This document shows positions 25,501 to 35,284 of a stretch of 64,000 nucleotides of DNA, piece after piece. Below the pieces are notes generated by a model. The model had not been told where the DNA came from. It saw nothing but the letters and a program-made list of their open reading frames with translations, and did no database searches. How positions within the stretch are numbered: position 1 is the stretch's first letter; every line of letters starts with the position of its first letter. Source of the stretch: Haliclystus octoradiatus (Eukaryota > Cnidaria > Staurozoa > Stauromedusae > Haliclystidae); assembly GCA_916610825.1 (NCBI GenBank), contig OU744450.1, forward strand, positions 22,319,338 to 22,383,337, given 5' to 3'. Made by a program: the position numbers and the translations under genes.

Positions 25501-28500
25501 ATTGACAATCGAGACCTATCTGCCATGAAATCTGTTGAAATTGATCTGCAGTGTCGCGGCTGAGATCAACGAAGAGCGTTTAAAATCATTGCTCTCAGCG
25601 AAAAAAGCCACTCATCTAGAAATAGAGGAGTGGTACGGGTGCCTTCCGTAGGGCGACACAGTCTACATTACTTTATAATCCTCACTTAAAATCCCACCTC
25701 GCTTAATGTCCCACTTTTTATTCGTACCAGAGGGGGGAATATTAAGCAAGGTAGAATTATGCGTGTTTGTATGAAGCATGGAATATAGACATGAGTTTTG
25801 TATGTGGATATTATATAATATAATATGAGGTAAACGCATGTATACGAGAGGGCTCAATGTTTGCTATGACAGAGCATAATATATAATTGAAACAAAAATG
25901 AGGCATTTTCCTTATCTTTGTTTCAATTCTATATGGGGATATTAAGAAAGCTTGACTGCAATATCAATATGTGTATTTAATCTATTTCATAATGTTGCTT
26001 ATCTTAGCATTCATCATGGGAAACACACTCACTGCATTGAACCATTGTCAATGCCATTAGGTATGTATTATCTTAACACCACAAACTCATCATGGTTGAA
26101 GATTTTAGTATGGAATGAAGCAAACGGATTTGCTATTCACAAACAAACCGGTGATTTAATGCGTTCGATCAAACCGACAATGCCTGGAGTCCGTTTACGA
26201 ATTGTAACGGTTGTCGATGCACCGTTTACCATTAGTTTACCGCATTTGTACATCGGTGATAACGATAAACCGTGTCAATACGGATTAATGTGCCGTATGT
26301 ATAATAAAGATTATCATATTAATCAATCGGATTCATCTGAATGGATTATATCATGTTGTGTTGGACATTCAATTGATTTGATACAACTTTTAATGGAGGA
26401 TTTACAATTTCAATCGGATATCTATATTGTTAAAGATGGATATTATGGTGCACAGAAAAATGGTGTTTGGAGTGGTATGGTTGGTGATGTAGAACAAGGT
26501 ATAGCCGATATGGCATTTGCTGGTCTAACAATTAATAAAGAAAGATCAGAAGTTGTTTATTTTAGTGAACCATTTATGAGAGTTGATGTTGGTATCATTA
26601 CTTTATCTATACCACCAGAAGAAAAATTTATTAATTTTCAATTTATTTTACCATTATCTAATGAATTATGGTGGGCTATATTTGCTTCTTTTCTTATTGG
26701 TACTGTTGTTATATATGTATTTGAAAATAGAAATTCACTCTATACTCGATGTACTACGTTATGTGAGAATAATCATATATTTTATTCTTGGCGTGAAGGA
26801 TTTTCTTATTTTTCTGGATTGACATTTCAACGTGATCTTGGTGGGAAGAACCCAAATCATTATGGTGCCCGGGTAGCTGCATTGTCATTTAGTTTTGGTA
26901 TGGTTATTATTATGACAACATATACAGCTGTTCTTACTGCTGTTAAAGTTAGTAATGTAGAACTTAATGATTTCAAAGGACTCAAGGATAGTAGGGTAAG
27001 TGGCCTAATATATATAGTTTCTGACTAAATGTTTAGCTTTGGCATCTTCAATTTGTCTACATGTTTTGTTGAGGTGTGGTACGTGAATAAGAAAGCAAAA
27101 TCAATTTGGTTTAGCCTTCCACCATCTAGAATGGCCCTGGGGGGGGGGGGCACTTCCATACATCGGCTATATTAGACGTGCCATTTTCAAGAGGTGCCTT
27201 ATTTACAGATTCTTGTGAAATTTTACGGTATCAATTTAGAAGACTTTCGAAATGTTTGAACTTTTCTTATGACCGTAAAAACATGAATTTCTAGGGTCTT
27301 AATTCTTACTTGCTGTGAAATTTTACAGTCCTCATCGATTTTTTATAATGGCCCACCCCGTCCAAAAATATCGAAATCCCCCCCCTGGAGAATCGCAGGA
27401 TTCTTGGACCCTGTGGACCCTGTCGATATATATGTCATGGCAAACAGTAAAAGCCATACTTTTTCACATTTTACTAAATTACTGCATTTTCTTATTTTAG
27501 ATGCGTGTACCAACACCTGCTTTCAAAATTGCAACTGTTACTAATACAAGCACAGATAGCTTTTTTCGTGATGTCAATGATGAAGTTCTCCAACGATTAT
27601 ATCATTTCATGCAAGCATATAACGTAAAAAGTACTTCGGATGGTATTGAAAAGATGTTTAAGGGGTAAGTCAGGATTAATATACATGCAAAATGGGAACA
27701 ATATTAAGCCTGGGGAATAACTTTCATTGCACTTTGACAGGGTCGTTCAAATAGAGCTTTGGCAGAATGACCATAAAAAAGTTTCACATAATGAAAAGAT
27801 ACCCTAAATATATTTGAGAACAACATCATGTTGTTCTAAAAATATGAGAGAAAAAGGTCTGTGCTAGATGGAGAGCAGAATATTTGTTTTTGTAAAAATA
27901 CAGTGAAACCTGTATATAACAGCGAGCTATGAGAGATAGATGAATTGACCATTATATGCAGGTGGCCTTTATATACAGGGTTGATTCAATAGAAAATACC
28001 ATTTTAGACATTGCGAGTGTGACCACTATAGACAGGTGGCTGTTATATAGAGGTGACCGCTATAAAAGGTTTGACTGTAAATTGTTTTGATTTTGAAGAT
28101 TGTTTACTAGGTTTCGACCAATCAGAGAAATTGTGTAGTTAAATTGTTTTTCATTTTACAAACAATTTCATAAATTATAGACTTTTTGAAAGAGTTAGAT
28201 ACATTTTGGATATTCTCCAACACGTAGAACATTTTGAAATTAATGAAACAAACGTTGCTTTCGTTTTATTGAGATCGTTGCTGTATTTGAGAACATGGCC
28301 CTTTTTCTATGTTTGCTGTCAATGCCATCAGAAATTCGAAAATCCAAAAATTTATATTGTATTTCTATTTTGTAGTGAACTTCAAGCCTTCATCAATGAT
28401 TACGCATTCTTAAATTATTACATTTCACAACAAAGAGAATGTCGATTATATTTAGTGGGAGAACCAATAGCACAATCAGGTTATGGTGTTGCTATGGCAA

Positions 28501-28883
28501 AAGATTCACCATGGAAACAACAGATATCTGAATCAATCTTATTTTTAAAAGAAAATAGTAAGCTAGAAGGATTGAAACGAAAATGGATACCAAATATATG
28601 TTTGAAAAATTCAACAACATCTGAGGTAACATTAGAAAGTTTACCAATTAGTTATTTTGGTGGACTAATACTGATATTAGGTTTAAGTATAATTGTAACA
28701 TTTATTATATTAATTTTTGAACATATTTATTATCGTTATCATCGACATTTAATTGATCCTATACAAGGAACTATGCAACGAATTGTTACATCGCATAGAC
28801 GTAATGCTGTTTCACTCGAGTTTAAAGAAGAGAACTTTAAAACAGCATCAATGGAAAAACATTTTAATGGTACGTCTTTTTAA
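16553..28883 (+). CDS. NMDA-class ionotropic glutamate receptor subunit, 5 exons, 879 aa
   Basis: Coding exons: 16553-16951, 23587-24167, 26008-26995, 27501-27664, 28376-28883 (stop). Intron phases 0,2,0,2, total 2640 bp. It encodes a tetrameric glutamate-gated cation-channel subunit of the postsynaptic membrane. Order: signal peptide (about 1-25), amino-terminal domain to about 385, S1, M1 (546-565), re-entrant pore loop, M3 (616-639), S2, M4 (803-826), short cytoplasmic tail of about 50. NMDA-class hallmarks are the S1 cysteines 416, 422 and the pair 443-444, plus the S2 pair 733/786. Ligand contacts conserved by alignment to GluN2 are T501, R506, S673, T674 and D719; three others differ (Y472 for His, G499 for Ser, N718 for Tyr). 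The pore-tip Asn is Gln (FQRD, Q601) and the gate reads TYTAVLTAV, not SYTANLAAF. LBD and M4 look closest to GluN2, but family placement is unsettled. A small missed exon in the 6.6-kb intron 1 is possible, though the join is in frame. Confidence 0.94.
18255..18390. repeat. Imperfect inverted repeat with GGGTCGA..CCCGG arms
   Basis: AAAGGGTCGAGCCCGG on the left mirrors CCGGTTTCGACCCCC on the right, and a perfect GAGCCCGGGTACCCGGGCT-type palindrome sits in the left arm. Probably a small MITE in intron 1 of the receptor gene. Confidence 0.5.
19378..20092 (+). repeat. 715-bp dispersed repeat, copy 1, ending in a hairpin
   Basis: Co-linear with 57845-58600 from TATCACGAAGGTTTTCT to GTGGTAACCCTTTA, same orientation, clearly diverged. 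The last 190 bp (19894-20086) form a long hairpin whose arms share TTTGTATTCATATTTACTAA, GGGAGACAC and AGCGCTTCAC-type sequence. No coding potential; probably a non-autonomous DNA element. NMDA-receptor intron 1. Confidence 0.8.
20296..20487. mobile_element. Foldback MITE with GCAATTGGCGCA termini
   Basis: The left arm (AAGCAATTGGCGCAAAGTTT.., ATATTTGGCGCAC) mirrors the right arm (GTGCGCCAAATAT.., ACTGTGCGCCAATTGCTTA), about 50 bp each with few mismatches. The centre has no open frame. NMDA-receptor intron 1. Confidence 0.85.
21102..21411. mobile_element. Harbinger-type MITE A, 310 bp
   Basis: Terminal inverted repeats AGGCTGATTTCCACTAGGCG and (minus strand) AGGCGGGTTTCCAGTAGACG, both followed by AAAATTTC. 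Flanked on both sides by TAA (21099-21101 and 21412-21414), fitting the 3-bp TWA duplication of PIF/Harbinger elements. GCGAAATTTT-type subterminal repeats fill the interior. It abuts element B directly. Confidence 0.8.
21623..21990 (-). pseudogene. PIF/Harbinger transposase (HARBI1-like) N-terminal fragment
   Basis: The minus-strand frame contains GEFHLFVKEMKHYDSQYFYR, FRMCPSTFEHFYMIIGPKI, DTHTRKAI and ERLCVCLRYLVTGG, the usual order of the N-terminal part of HARBI1-like nucleases (EFH.., F.YFRM...F..L...I, I..ERL...LR.LATG). The catalytic DDE core is absent because the element breaks off, so no active nuclease is encoded. Confidence 0.8.
22120..22290 (+). pseudogene. Second, inverted copy of the Harbinger transposase start
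   Basis: On the plus strand, SGFGNYLESKEKG, a stop, then FHLLVKEMKL and MCASTFDHL mirror the minus-strand fragment at 21623-21990. Stops and a frame break show it is dead. Confidence 0.7.
22650..22812 (+). mobile_element. SINE-B, tRNA-derived, copy 1
   Basis: Has a tRNA-like head (TAGTGTAGTGGTTAAGGC A-box region, GGTTCAATCCC B box, about normal spacing) followed by a body with AATTCGGACATTAAAAC, CACCTTCCAAATACACAAAC and AGTAACCAACTCCACC. Homologous to 39818-39984. It starts right at the edge of Harbinger element B. Confidence 0.75.
24367..24500. repeat. Dispersed repeat with MITE terminus, copy 1
   Basis: GTGTAAACTCAG..ATGAAA..TCAATGTTGGGTAAAACAGAGCAT matches 28952-29017. It then runs into AAGAGACAAAGCTGAGGCAA..GTTACTCAGAGTTTGAGAAACGCG, the terminus of the foldback element at 29049-29195. 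Only one terminus is present. NMDA-receptor intron 2. Confidence 0.65.
24765..24850. repeat. Single mariner-like MITE end
   Basis: CAATCAAACTCGTCATAGCGACC resembles the termini of the elements at 25192-25958 and 27901-28077. The matching other end was not found. Confidence 0.45.
25192..25958. mobile_element. Mariner-like MITE interrupted by a SINE
   Basis: The left end CAATCAAACTCGATTGATAT and the right end (minus strand) CAGTCAAGCTTTCTTAATAT are inverted, both running on into TCCCC, with TA before the left end. The interior matches 44228-44332 (TTCATACAAACTCTCAT, CCCACCT(C/T)GCTTAAT(G/A)TCCCA). Removing the nested SINE and one duplication leaves about 387 bp. The right end lies 49 bp before NMDA-receptor exon 3. 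Confidence 0.8.
25309..25674 (+). mobile_element. SINE-A, tRNA-derived, 366 bp, with 14-bp target duplication
   Basis: tRNA-like head with TTAGCTCCGATGGCAGAGC (A box) and GTGGTTCAAATCC (B box), then a non-tRNA body of about 290 bp shared with 4740-5103 (such as CATCTGAGGATGGCGGATGG and AGAGGAGTGGTACGGGTGCC). Flanked by exact direct repeats ATAATCCTCACTTA at 25295-25308 and 25675-25688. No A-rich tail, so retroposition was probably by a LINE that recognises the 3' body. Confidence 0.93.
27901..28077. mobile_element. Tc1/mariner-type MITE, 177 bp
   Basis: Ends CAGTGAAACCTGTATATAAC and (minus strand) CAGTCAAACCTTTTATAGCG are inverted, with TA on both sides (27899-27900, 28078-28079), the target duplication of Tc1/mariner elements. 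The interior has repeated GTGACC-CTATA-CAGGTGGC modules. NMDA-receptor intron 4. Confidence 0.85.
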
Positions 28884-28951
28884 AACAACAACTTGTAAAT
28901 ATTAATAATTAATATATGTATATAATAATGAATTTAAAAATTAATTATAGT

Positions 28952-29015
28952 TAGTGTGAACTCAGCTACACATATAATGTGAAAGTGCTCAGTGTTGGTT
29001 AAAACAGAGCATGTT

Positions 29016-29061
<46 letters not shown>

Positions 29062-29195
29062 GATACAAAAATGAGGCAAAGCCTTTTTCCATTACTCGGA
29101 GTTTCACGCGTTTATTACCGTCTAAAGATAGCTATTAAACGCGCGAAACTCCGAGTAACGCAAAAAGCTTGCCTCATCTTTGTCTCTTATTATTT
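28952..29195. mobile_element. Dispersed repeat, short (AAT)n and foldback MITE
   Basis: 28952-29017 is copy 2 of the 24367 repeat. A short (AAT)n run follows, then a near-perfect foldback at 29049-29195 whose arms contain GAGGCAA, TTACTCGGAGTTTC and ACGCGTTTA, mirrored as TAAACGCGCGAAACTCCGAG. It begins about 70 bp past the NMDA-receptor stop and may lie in its 3' UTR. Confidence 0.8.
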
Positions 29196-29278
29196 TGTAT
29201 AAAAAAATAAGTTATGAATTGTAAAACAAAAGCTTCCTTAGTGAAACCTTCCAATACAAAAGTTAATTGCAACAGTAA

Positions 29279-29352
29279 TTGTTTTTTATTAAATTTAACG
29301 ACTTTTCGACAGGAATATTGATTGTCAAAACGTCGTTAAAATTAATAAAAAA
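29279..29352. repeat. Short inverted repeat (hairpin)
   Basis: GTTTTTTATTAAATTTAACG and CGTTAAAATTAATAAAAAAC form the arms, joined by a loop that includes GACTTTTCGACAG..GTCAAAACGTC. Function unknown; possibly a MITE remnant downstream of the NMDA-receptor gene. Confidence 0.6.
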
Positions 29353-30242
29353 CAAATTTTTACGTCGACTTTTGTATATTGAAAACTTATGAATAATTAT
29401 GAATAAAACATCGGGTATTTATCGTTCACAGGAAAATTTATGCTAATATTAACGGTAGATATTTATTTATTCAAGGAAAAATCAGGCGCAAAATATTATG
29501 CTTTCAATGAAATTTGCATTTGAGACAATATTCGAAAATAGCGAGAATATACTTTTTTAGTTGACCAAAAAATGTTGATCAATAACATTGATGTGAAATG
29601 TTATGGGTATTAAAAGTTTTAACAAAATATTTAAAATTTATAAAATCTGTCTTTTCAATTTTGCTTTGACACTTTTGAGATTTTATCGTAAGCAAATTAT
29701 ATAGCTGGTTTAATATACCATTAACCTATATGACAGTGTATTGTTGCTATACTTATACATTCCTACTTTCTCGTATGTAAAAACATTGTGTTATATCCGA
29801 GTTATTTTTTGTCCATATATAATATAAATTTAGGCAATCAAAATATTTGTTAATTTCAATTATGCACAGATATATAATAATTTCTTAAAGTATCTTATAA
29901 ATAGATTATTATTCTTCCTAATATATCGAAAGATTTTTTATACAAATGATTCGTTTCTTAAAACGATGTTCGCTGCACTGTAATCTTATCATCTGGTTCA
30001 GAAGGCTTTACTTGTAAACAAGAAATTGTTGCGAACTGTATCATACTTATACGATGAGATATGATGAGGGCATGAGATCAGACAAAGAACGAAATTTGAG
30101 AAAAATTTACAGATACTTGTAAGTAAATTTTTCACTATAATAAAGATAGATTTATCTATCGTCAGATGTGATAGTGCTCAATCTACCAATTAGACATTGG
30201 CAGTGCTATTATAATATATAAATGGATATTATGGTGACTATA

Positions 30243-30342
30243 TAAGGATATAATAAATAAGGATGGCAATTGAGTCAAAAAAATTGTGTCAAACAAATTA
30301 AGAATGTGTTTTCTTCGACTCAGTCACCATCCTTATATTATA
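30243..30342. repeat. Imperfect inverted repeat, about 100 bp
   Basis: TATAAGGATATAATAAATAA then GGATGGCAATTGAGTC on the left mirrors GACTCAGTCACCATCC then TTATATTATAA on the right. Probably a small MITE. Confidence 0.5.
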
Positions 30343-31539
30343 AGTTTAAACGGGGTGAACTCATCATAATACGATTAGGATATATCAAGAGGCTTTGCTA
30401 TGAACACATAGTTTAATATTGAACTTATAGATCAAGCGTGTTTTACTTCCAACTGAATTATTTCGTATAATCAAAGAACTTATCTTCTGTCATCTAGGGC
30501 TTCTTTCCAGTGGCGCCGAAGCTTCCAATGAAATCTATTATAGCTTTATGATTGAATATCTACACAGCAAAATCCTTAAAATCACTTACAAGAATCTTTT
30601 AATAAGTATCAAGAATATATTTCCTTGAAACAACAATATTTGGCTGTTCCGTGAGGTAAGAATATTTGGATTGTGTAAGAATATAAATTGTTGTTTCAAG
30701 ACGAAATTTTCTTTTTTTTTCACACGCTATTCAATTGAATTTGGCCGTTAATTGCCGCTATTTTCTTGTTTCAAGAATAATTGTCTACATAGAATCAGAG
30801 ATGCTCGCACCTTCCAACAATAATATTCTCCTTTCAATTGGCTTTTTTCTTAATTGGAGTATATTTCTGTTCAACCTAATATGGTATTATAGCCCTTTCC
30901 TGGCAGAAATAGAATCATAATCCAAAGAACAAACGATATATAACTTGATTAAAATCATGATTTTAATTAAAATATTATAGTTCATTTATCAAATACCAAA
31001 CATTTTATTCAACAATCAACATGAATAATTCCAAAAGTGTTTACATATTTTGTTACTAGACTCAATTAACAAGAACTAATGTAACTTCAATACATATCAC
31101 TTAATACATCATTTTAGTAGTTAAATGTAATAAAAACGTTTTATGCCTATTTAACAAAGCTCAAGATTATTTAGACTATATACGATGATTATAATAGTAA
31201 TTTGTTATTTATGAGATTACCATCTAACTTCAATATAGTTCATTATTGACAGTACAAAGTTCTTGAGTATGGTTTTACCAATAAAAACACACATTGGCAT
31301 TTCCAAGAACGATAGATGGATGGTATAGTATATTCCCAAAATGAAAAGTTGAACCAAGTAACAGATATGTGTTCCTGGTAAAAAAGCAAACAAAAAAGAA
31401 TTGAGTAAGTGAAACATATATCCTCAGTTAAAACTGGAGAAAGGACACAATAATAGAGTAGCAATGCCAATAATATAAAGATGATAACAGCTCATTAATA
31501 TATGATGAAATTTACATAAAATTAAATTGATGGTAATTA

Positions 31540-33400
31540 TTCAGTGATACACAGCTATATTACGTTACTTCAACTCCAAGAATCCACTTTCTAGTTAACT
31601 GACGTGCAAATTGTAAATAGTAGCAATAATAATAATGGTAATGTAATAATAATGGGATCATTCAACGTCAGTTCTTGCTACGTGGTCAATGAAAATAATC
31701 AAAGCATTTATAGAATGAGAATCAAAAATGATACATGCTAGATTATGCTACCTTACTTCACGAATCGTCCTTCTAGTTAACTTAGATGCAACCTGAAGCA
31801 CCATAACCTTGCATATCTTATTTTTGTCTCTAATTTTACTATAAAATCTAAAGTGAAGATAATAAAATATAATATCCTATGTGATGGTAATTGGAATCTC
31901 TCAATTATTGATATTATGAAGTCTAATAAATTATAATAATAGTAATAATAATAATAATGGCAAAATAATAATAATAATGGGATCATTCCACATCAGTTCT
32001 TGGTACATGGTCAATGAAAATAATCAAAGCATTTATAGAATGAGAATCAAAAATGATACATGCTAGATTATGCTACCTTACTTCACGAATCGTCCTTCTA
32101 GTTAACTTAGATGCAACCTGAAGCACCATAACCTTGCAGATCTTATTTTTGTCTGTAATTTTACTATAAAATCTAAAGTGAAGATAATAAAATATAATAT
32201 CCTATGTGATGGTCATTGGAATCTCTCAATTATTGATATTATGAAGTCTAATAAATTATAATAATAGTAATAATAATAATAATGGCAAAATAATAATAAT
32301 AATGGGATCATTCCACATCAGTTCTTGGTACATGGTCAATGAAAATAATCAAAGCATTTATAGAATGAGAATCAAAAATGATACATGCTAGATTATGTTA
32401 CGTTACTTCAAGAATCGTCCTTCTAGTTAACTTAGGTGAAACTTGAAGCACCATAATCTAGCAAATCATATTTTTGCCTCCAATTAACTATAAAAACTAA
32501 AGTCAAGTTAATAAAATATAACATCCTATGTGATTGTCGTTGGAATCTCTCAATTATTGATAATATGAAGTCTAATATAAATTATAATAATAAGAGTAAA
32601 ATATTAATAGTAATATAATAATAATGGTATCATTCTACGTCAGTTCTTCGTACGTGGTCAAGAAAATAATCAAAGCATTTATAGAATGAGAATCAAAAAT
32701 GATACATGCTAGATTATGTTACGTTACTTCAAGAATCGTCCTTCTAGTTAACTTAGGTGAAACTTGAAGCACCATAATCTAGCAAATCATATTTTTGCCT
32801 CCAATTAACTATAAAAACTAAAGTCAAGTTAATAAAATATAACATCCTATGTGATTGTCGTTGGAATCTCTCAATTATTGATAATATGAAGTCTAATATA
32901 AATTATAATAATAAGAGTAAAATATTAATAGTAATATAATAATAATGGGATCGTTCCACATCAGTTCTTCGTACGTGGTCAAGAAAATAATCAAAGCATT
33001 TATAGAATGAGAATCAAAAATGATACATGCTATATTACGTTACGTTACTTCAAGAATCGTCCTTCTAGTTAACTTAGATGCAACCTGAAGCACCATGATC
33101 TAGCATATCTTATTTTTGTCTCTAATTTTACTGTAAAATCTAAAGTGAAGTTAATAAATATAATATCCTATGTGATGGTCGTTGGAATCTCTCAAATATT
33201 GATATTATGAAGTCTAATATAAATTCTAATAATAATAATAGTGCCGTGGTATTATAATAATAATGGGATCGTTCCACATCAGTTTTTGGTACGTGATCAA
33301 TGAAATAATCAAAGCATTTTGAGAATGAGAGTCAAAAGACACATGCTAGATAATATTACTTCAAGAATCACCCTTGAAGTTTGATGCTGGCTTGGGATGA
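31540..33400. repeat. Tandem array of 318-324-bp units, about six copies
   Basis: Unit starts (GGATC(A/G)TTCCACATCAG) fall at 31657, 31981, 32305, 32628, 32949 and 33267, so periods are 324, 324, 323, 321 and 318. A partial unit precedes and another ends the array. Each unit contains CATTTATAGAATGAGAATCA, CTTCTAGTTAACTTAG and ATCCTATGTGATGGTC, and opens with a short AAT/ATA run. Units 2 and 3 are nearly identical, as are 4 and 5, so duplication happened in more than one step. No open frame. Confidence 0.95.
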
Positions 33401-34627
33401 GAACCTTGAGAATTTAATTTGGCCTCCTGACTTTAGGCGTTCTACATTAGTTTGGCAGACAAAAGTCAACGTTGAATTATTAAACGCACAGAATAACAAA
33501 GTATAATAGACCTACCTTTCCTACACTTGAATCTCCAAAGTCAAATCCCACAAAATAATGTTCGAGGAAAGACAACATTCAGGCTAGGTTTAAATGAACT
33601 TCCTTGTTGGCCAATGGCGGTGTCATTCCATCGCGTTTTCATAAACCAAATAGGCCTAACCAATTCCATGTTTTCACCTTTTATAATTCCTCGCGTAAAT
33701 ATCATATCATTTGAAGCATCTTTACAAGTTAAAGTTAAAGCCATGGCAGGTTGAAAACATCTTGATGTTCTCTGCGTTTGTAAAGTCGTAAACTGCAAAT
33801 GCAAACGGTCACAGTTTTCTGTTTTCTTTCAAATCTTCATACTGCGCCTTTGAATGAGAACCTGGGTCTCAGTTTGAAAGGACGCAATTGGATGAAACAA
33901 TAGGTCTGCACGCAGGCTAATAATTTTGGGAACTTTGACACATTTTACAGAACAGTTATTTAGCAGTGTGAAAACATAGAAGCATGGAATTCTTATTTCA
34001 AGAATATTGGCCCTATCCTACTTGAAACTAGTGACGCCTCAAATCATATAGCTTTATATTCTTATTTGGAGAAAAAAATCTGTCAATACAAGAATTTTAG
34101 GATATGCTTGTTTTCAATTTTTGCTGTGTAAGTTCAGTATTGCATGAGGAGAATACAAGTAATTTTGAGTTTTAACGGTAGTTATCAGGGTTAGAAGGAA
34201 ATATTGAACGAAACGAAACAGTTAAAGTAATATTATGACATAAACACGACGATATTGACTGTGCTTTATTTTTAGCCGTATAGCCAATGGGGGGACGGCG
34301 GAGTTCCCGTTCACTTCCTTGCTCTTGCAATGCGGGGGCAGCATGTACCTTTTTCAAATTAATACTATAATAAGACTATCCTATTAATCAAACTTCTATA
34401 TATAGACAACTCGAGAATTTGTCATGAAAATCTGGATTTTTTACTTGCGTTGCTTTTCTAAAACGAAACAAATTACGAGGCAGCATATGATAAAAGAGCT
34501 ATGCAGAGAAACGTTTGAAAGTGCTTTTTCATAGCCTTCCGCCGTCACTTGATTTTTGCTCCGCTGTTTCATTGGTGAATTTTCAATTAACTGAAACTGG
34601 ATAATATCAGAGGCCATCCTGATGGGT
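33401..34627. other. Non-repetitive stretch with modest GC rise; no gene assigned
   Basis: Less AT-rich than its surroundings at 33400-33900. GGCCAATGGCGG at about 33608-33620 combines a CCAAT-box-like core with GC-rich sequence, so a promoter is conceivable. A 66-residue minus-strand frame beginning at the ATG at 33741-33743 has no family I recognise. I cannot support a gene. Confidence 0.25.
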
Positions 34628-34850
34628 CGTGGCTAGATCAGGGGTAACTCAAGGACATTTCATGACTTTTTATTTTCTGCTTTTATTTGTTTTAAATTTT
34701 ATTTTATGCATGGTAGATCTGTAGTAAATGTACAAAGGCACCAAATGCAGTAAGAATTTTGAAAATCGGTTTAAAACAGAATCTAATACAATTAAAAGCA
34801 GCAATAAAAGGTCATGAAAATTCCTTGAGTTACCCCCTGATCTAGCCACG
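34628..34850. mobile_element. MITE with CGTGGCTAGATCAGGGG termini, 223 bp
   Basis: CGTGGCTAGATCAGGGGTAA and (plus strand) TTACCCCCTGATCTAGCCACG are inverted repeats continuing into CTCAAGGA/TCCTTGAG and CATGACTTTTTA/TAAAAGGTCATG. The flanks GGCCATCCTGATG and GGCCATACTGATG are similar on both sides and may be a diverged target duplication. It lies about 430 bp beyond the stop of the nicotinic receptor gene. Confidence 0.88.
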
Positions 34851-35284
34851 GCCATACTGATGTAAGGTAGATTAATGCCTCTACTTCAATATGAGCTATT
34901 GCCATTTGGATGTATGCAGAAACATAAAAAAATATCACTGCTTTACGCGTCAAATTGATTATAACTATTACTCTTTGTTCTTCCTTGATTCCTCAATATC
35001 AAATATCTGATATTTTTTACATCGTACCCTTTTCCATCGTATTGCTCACTGTTTCCCTTTGCGATTTTTCTTCCCTTATCTTGCCTTGCCTCGAATTATA
35101 AATTTACAACATCAGTAAAGAAATTCAAAATTATGTTTAACAAATATTTTTCCAGTAAAACATCTCTCTTTCTTTAATAAACATGAGATTTTGAAATGAT
35201 AGATTAATAATTAATAATATACAGATCTATGTAGATTAAGTGATCATGAATTAACGTTTTCTTATAAATGAAGTTAACATGAAG

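Noticed and set aside
26583-26822. A 79-codon plus-strand frame
   Set aside because: Out-of-frame shadow of NMDA-receptor exon 3.
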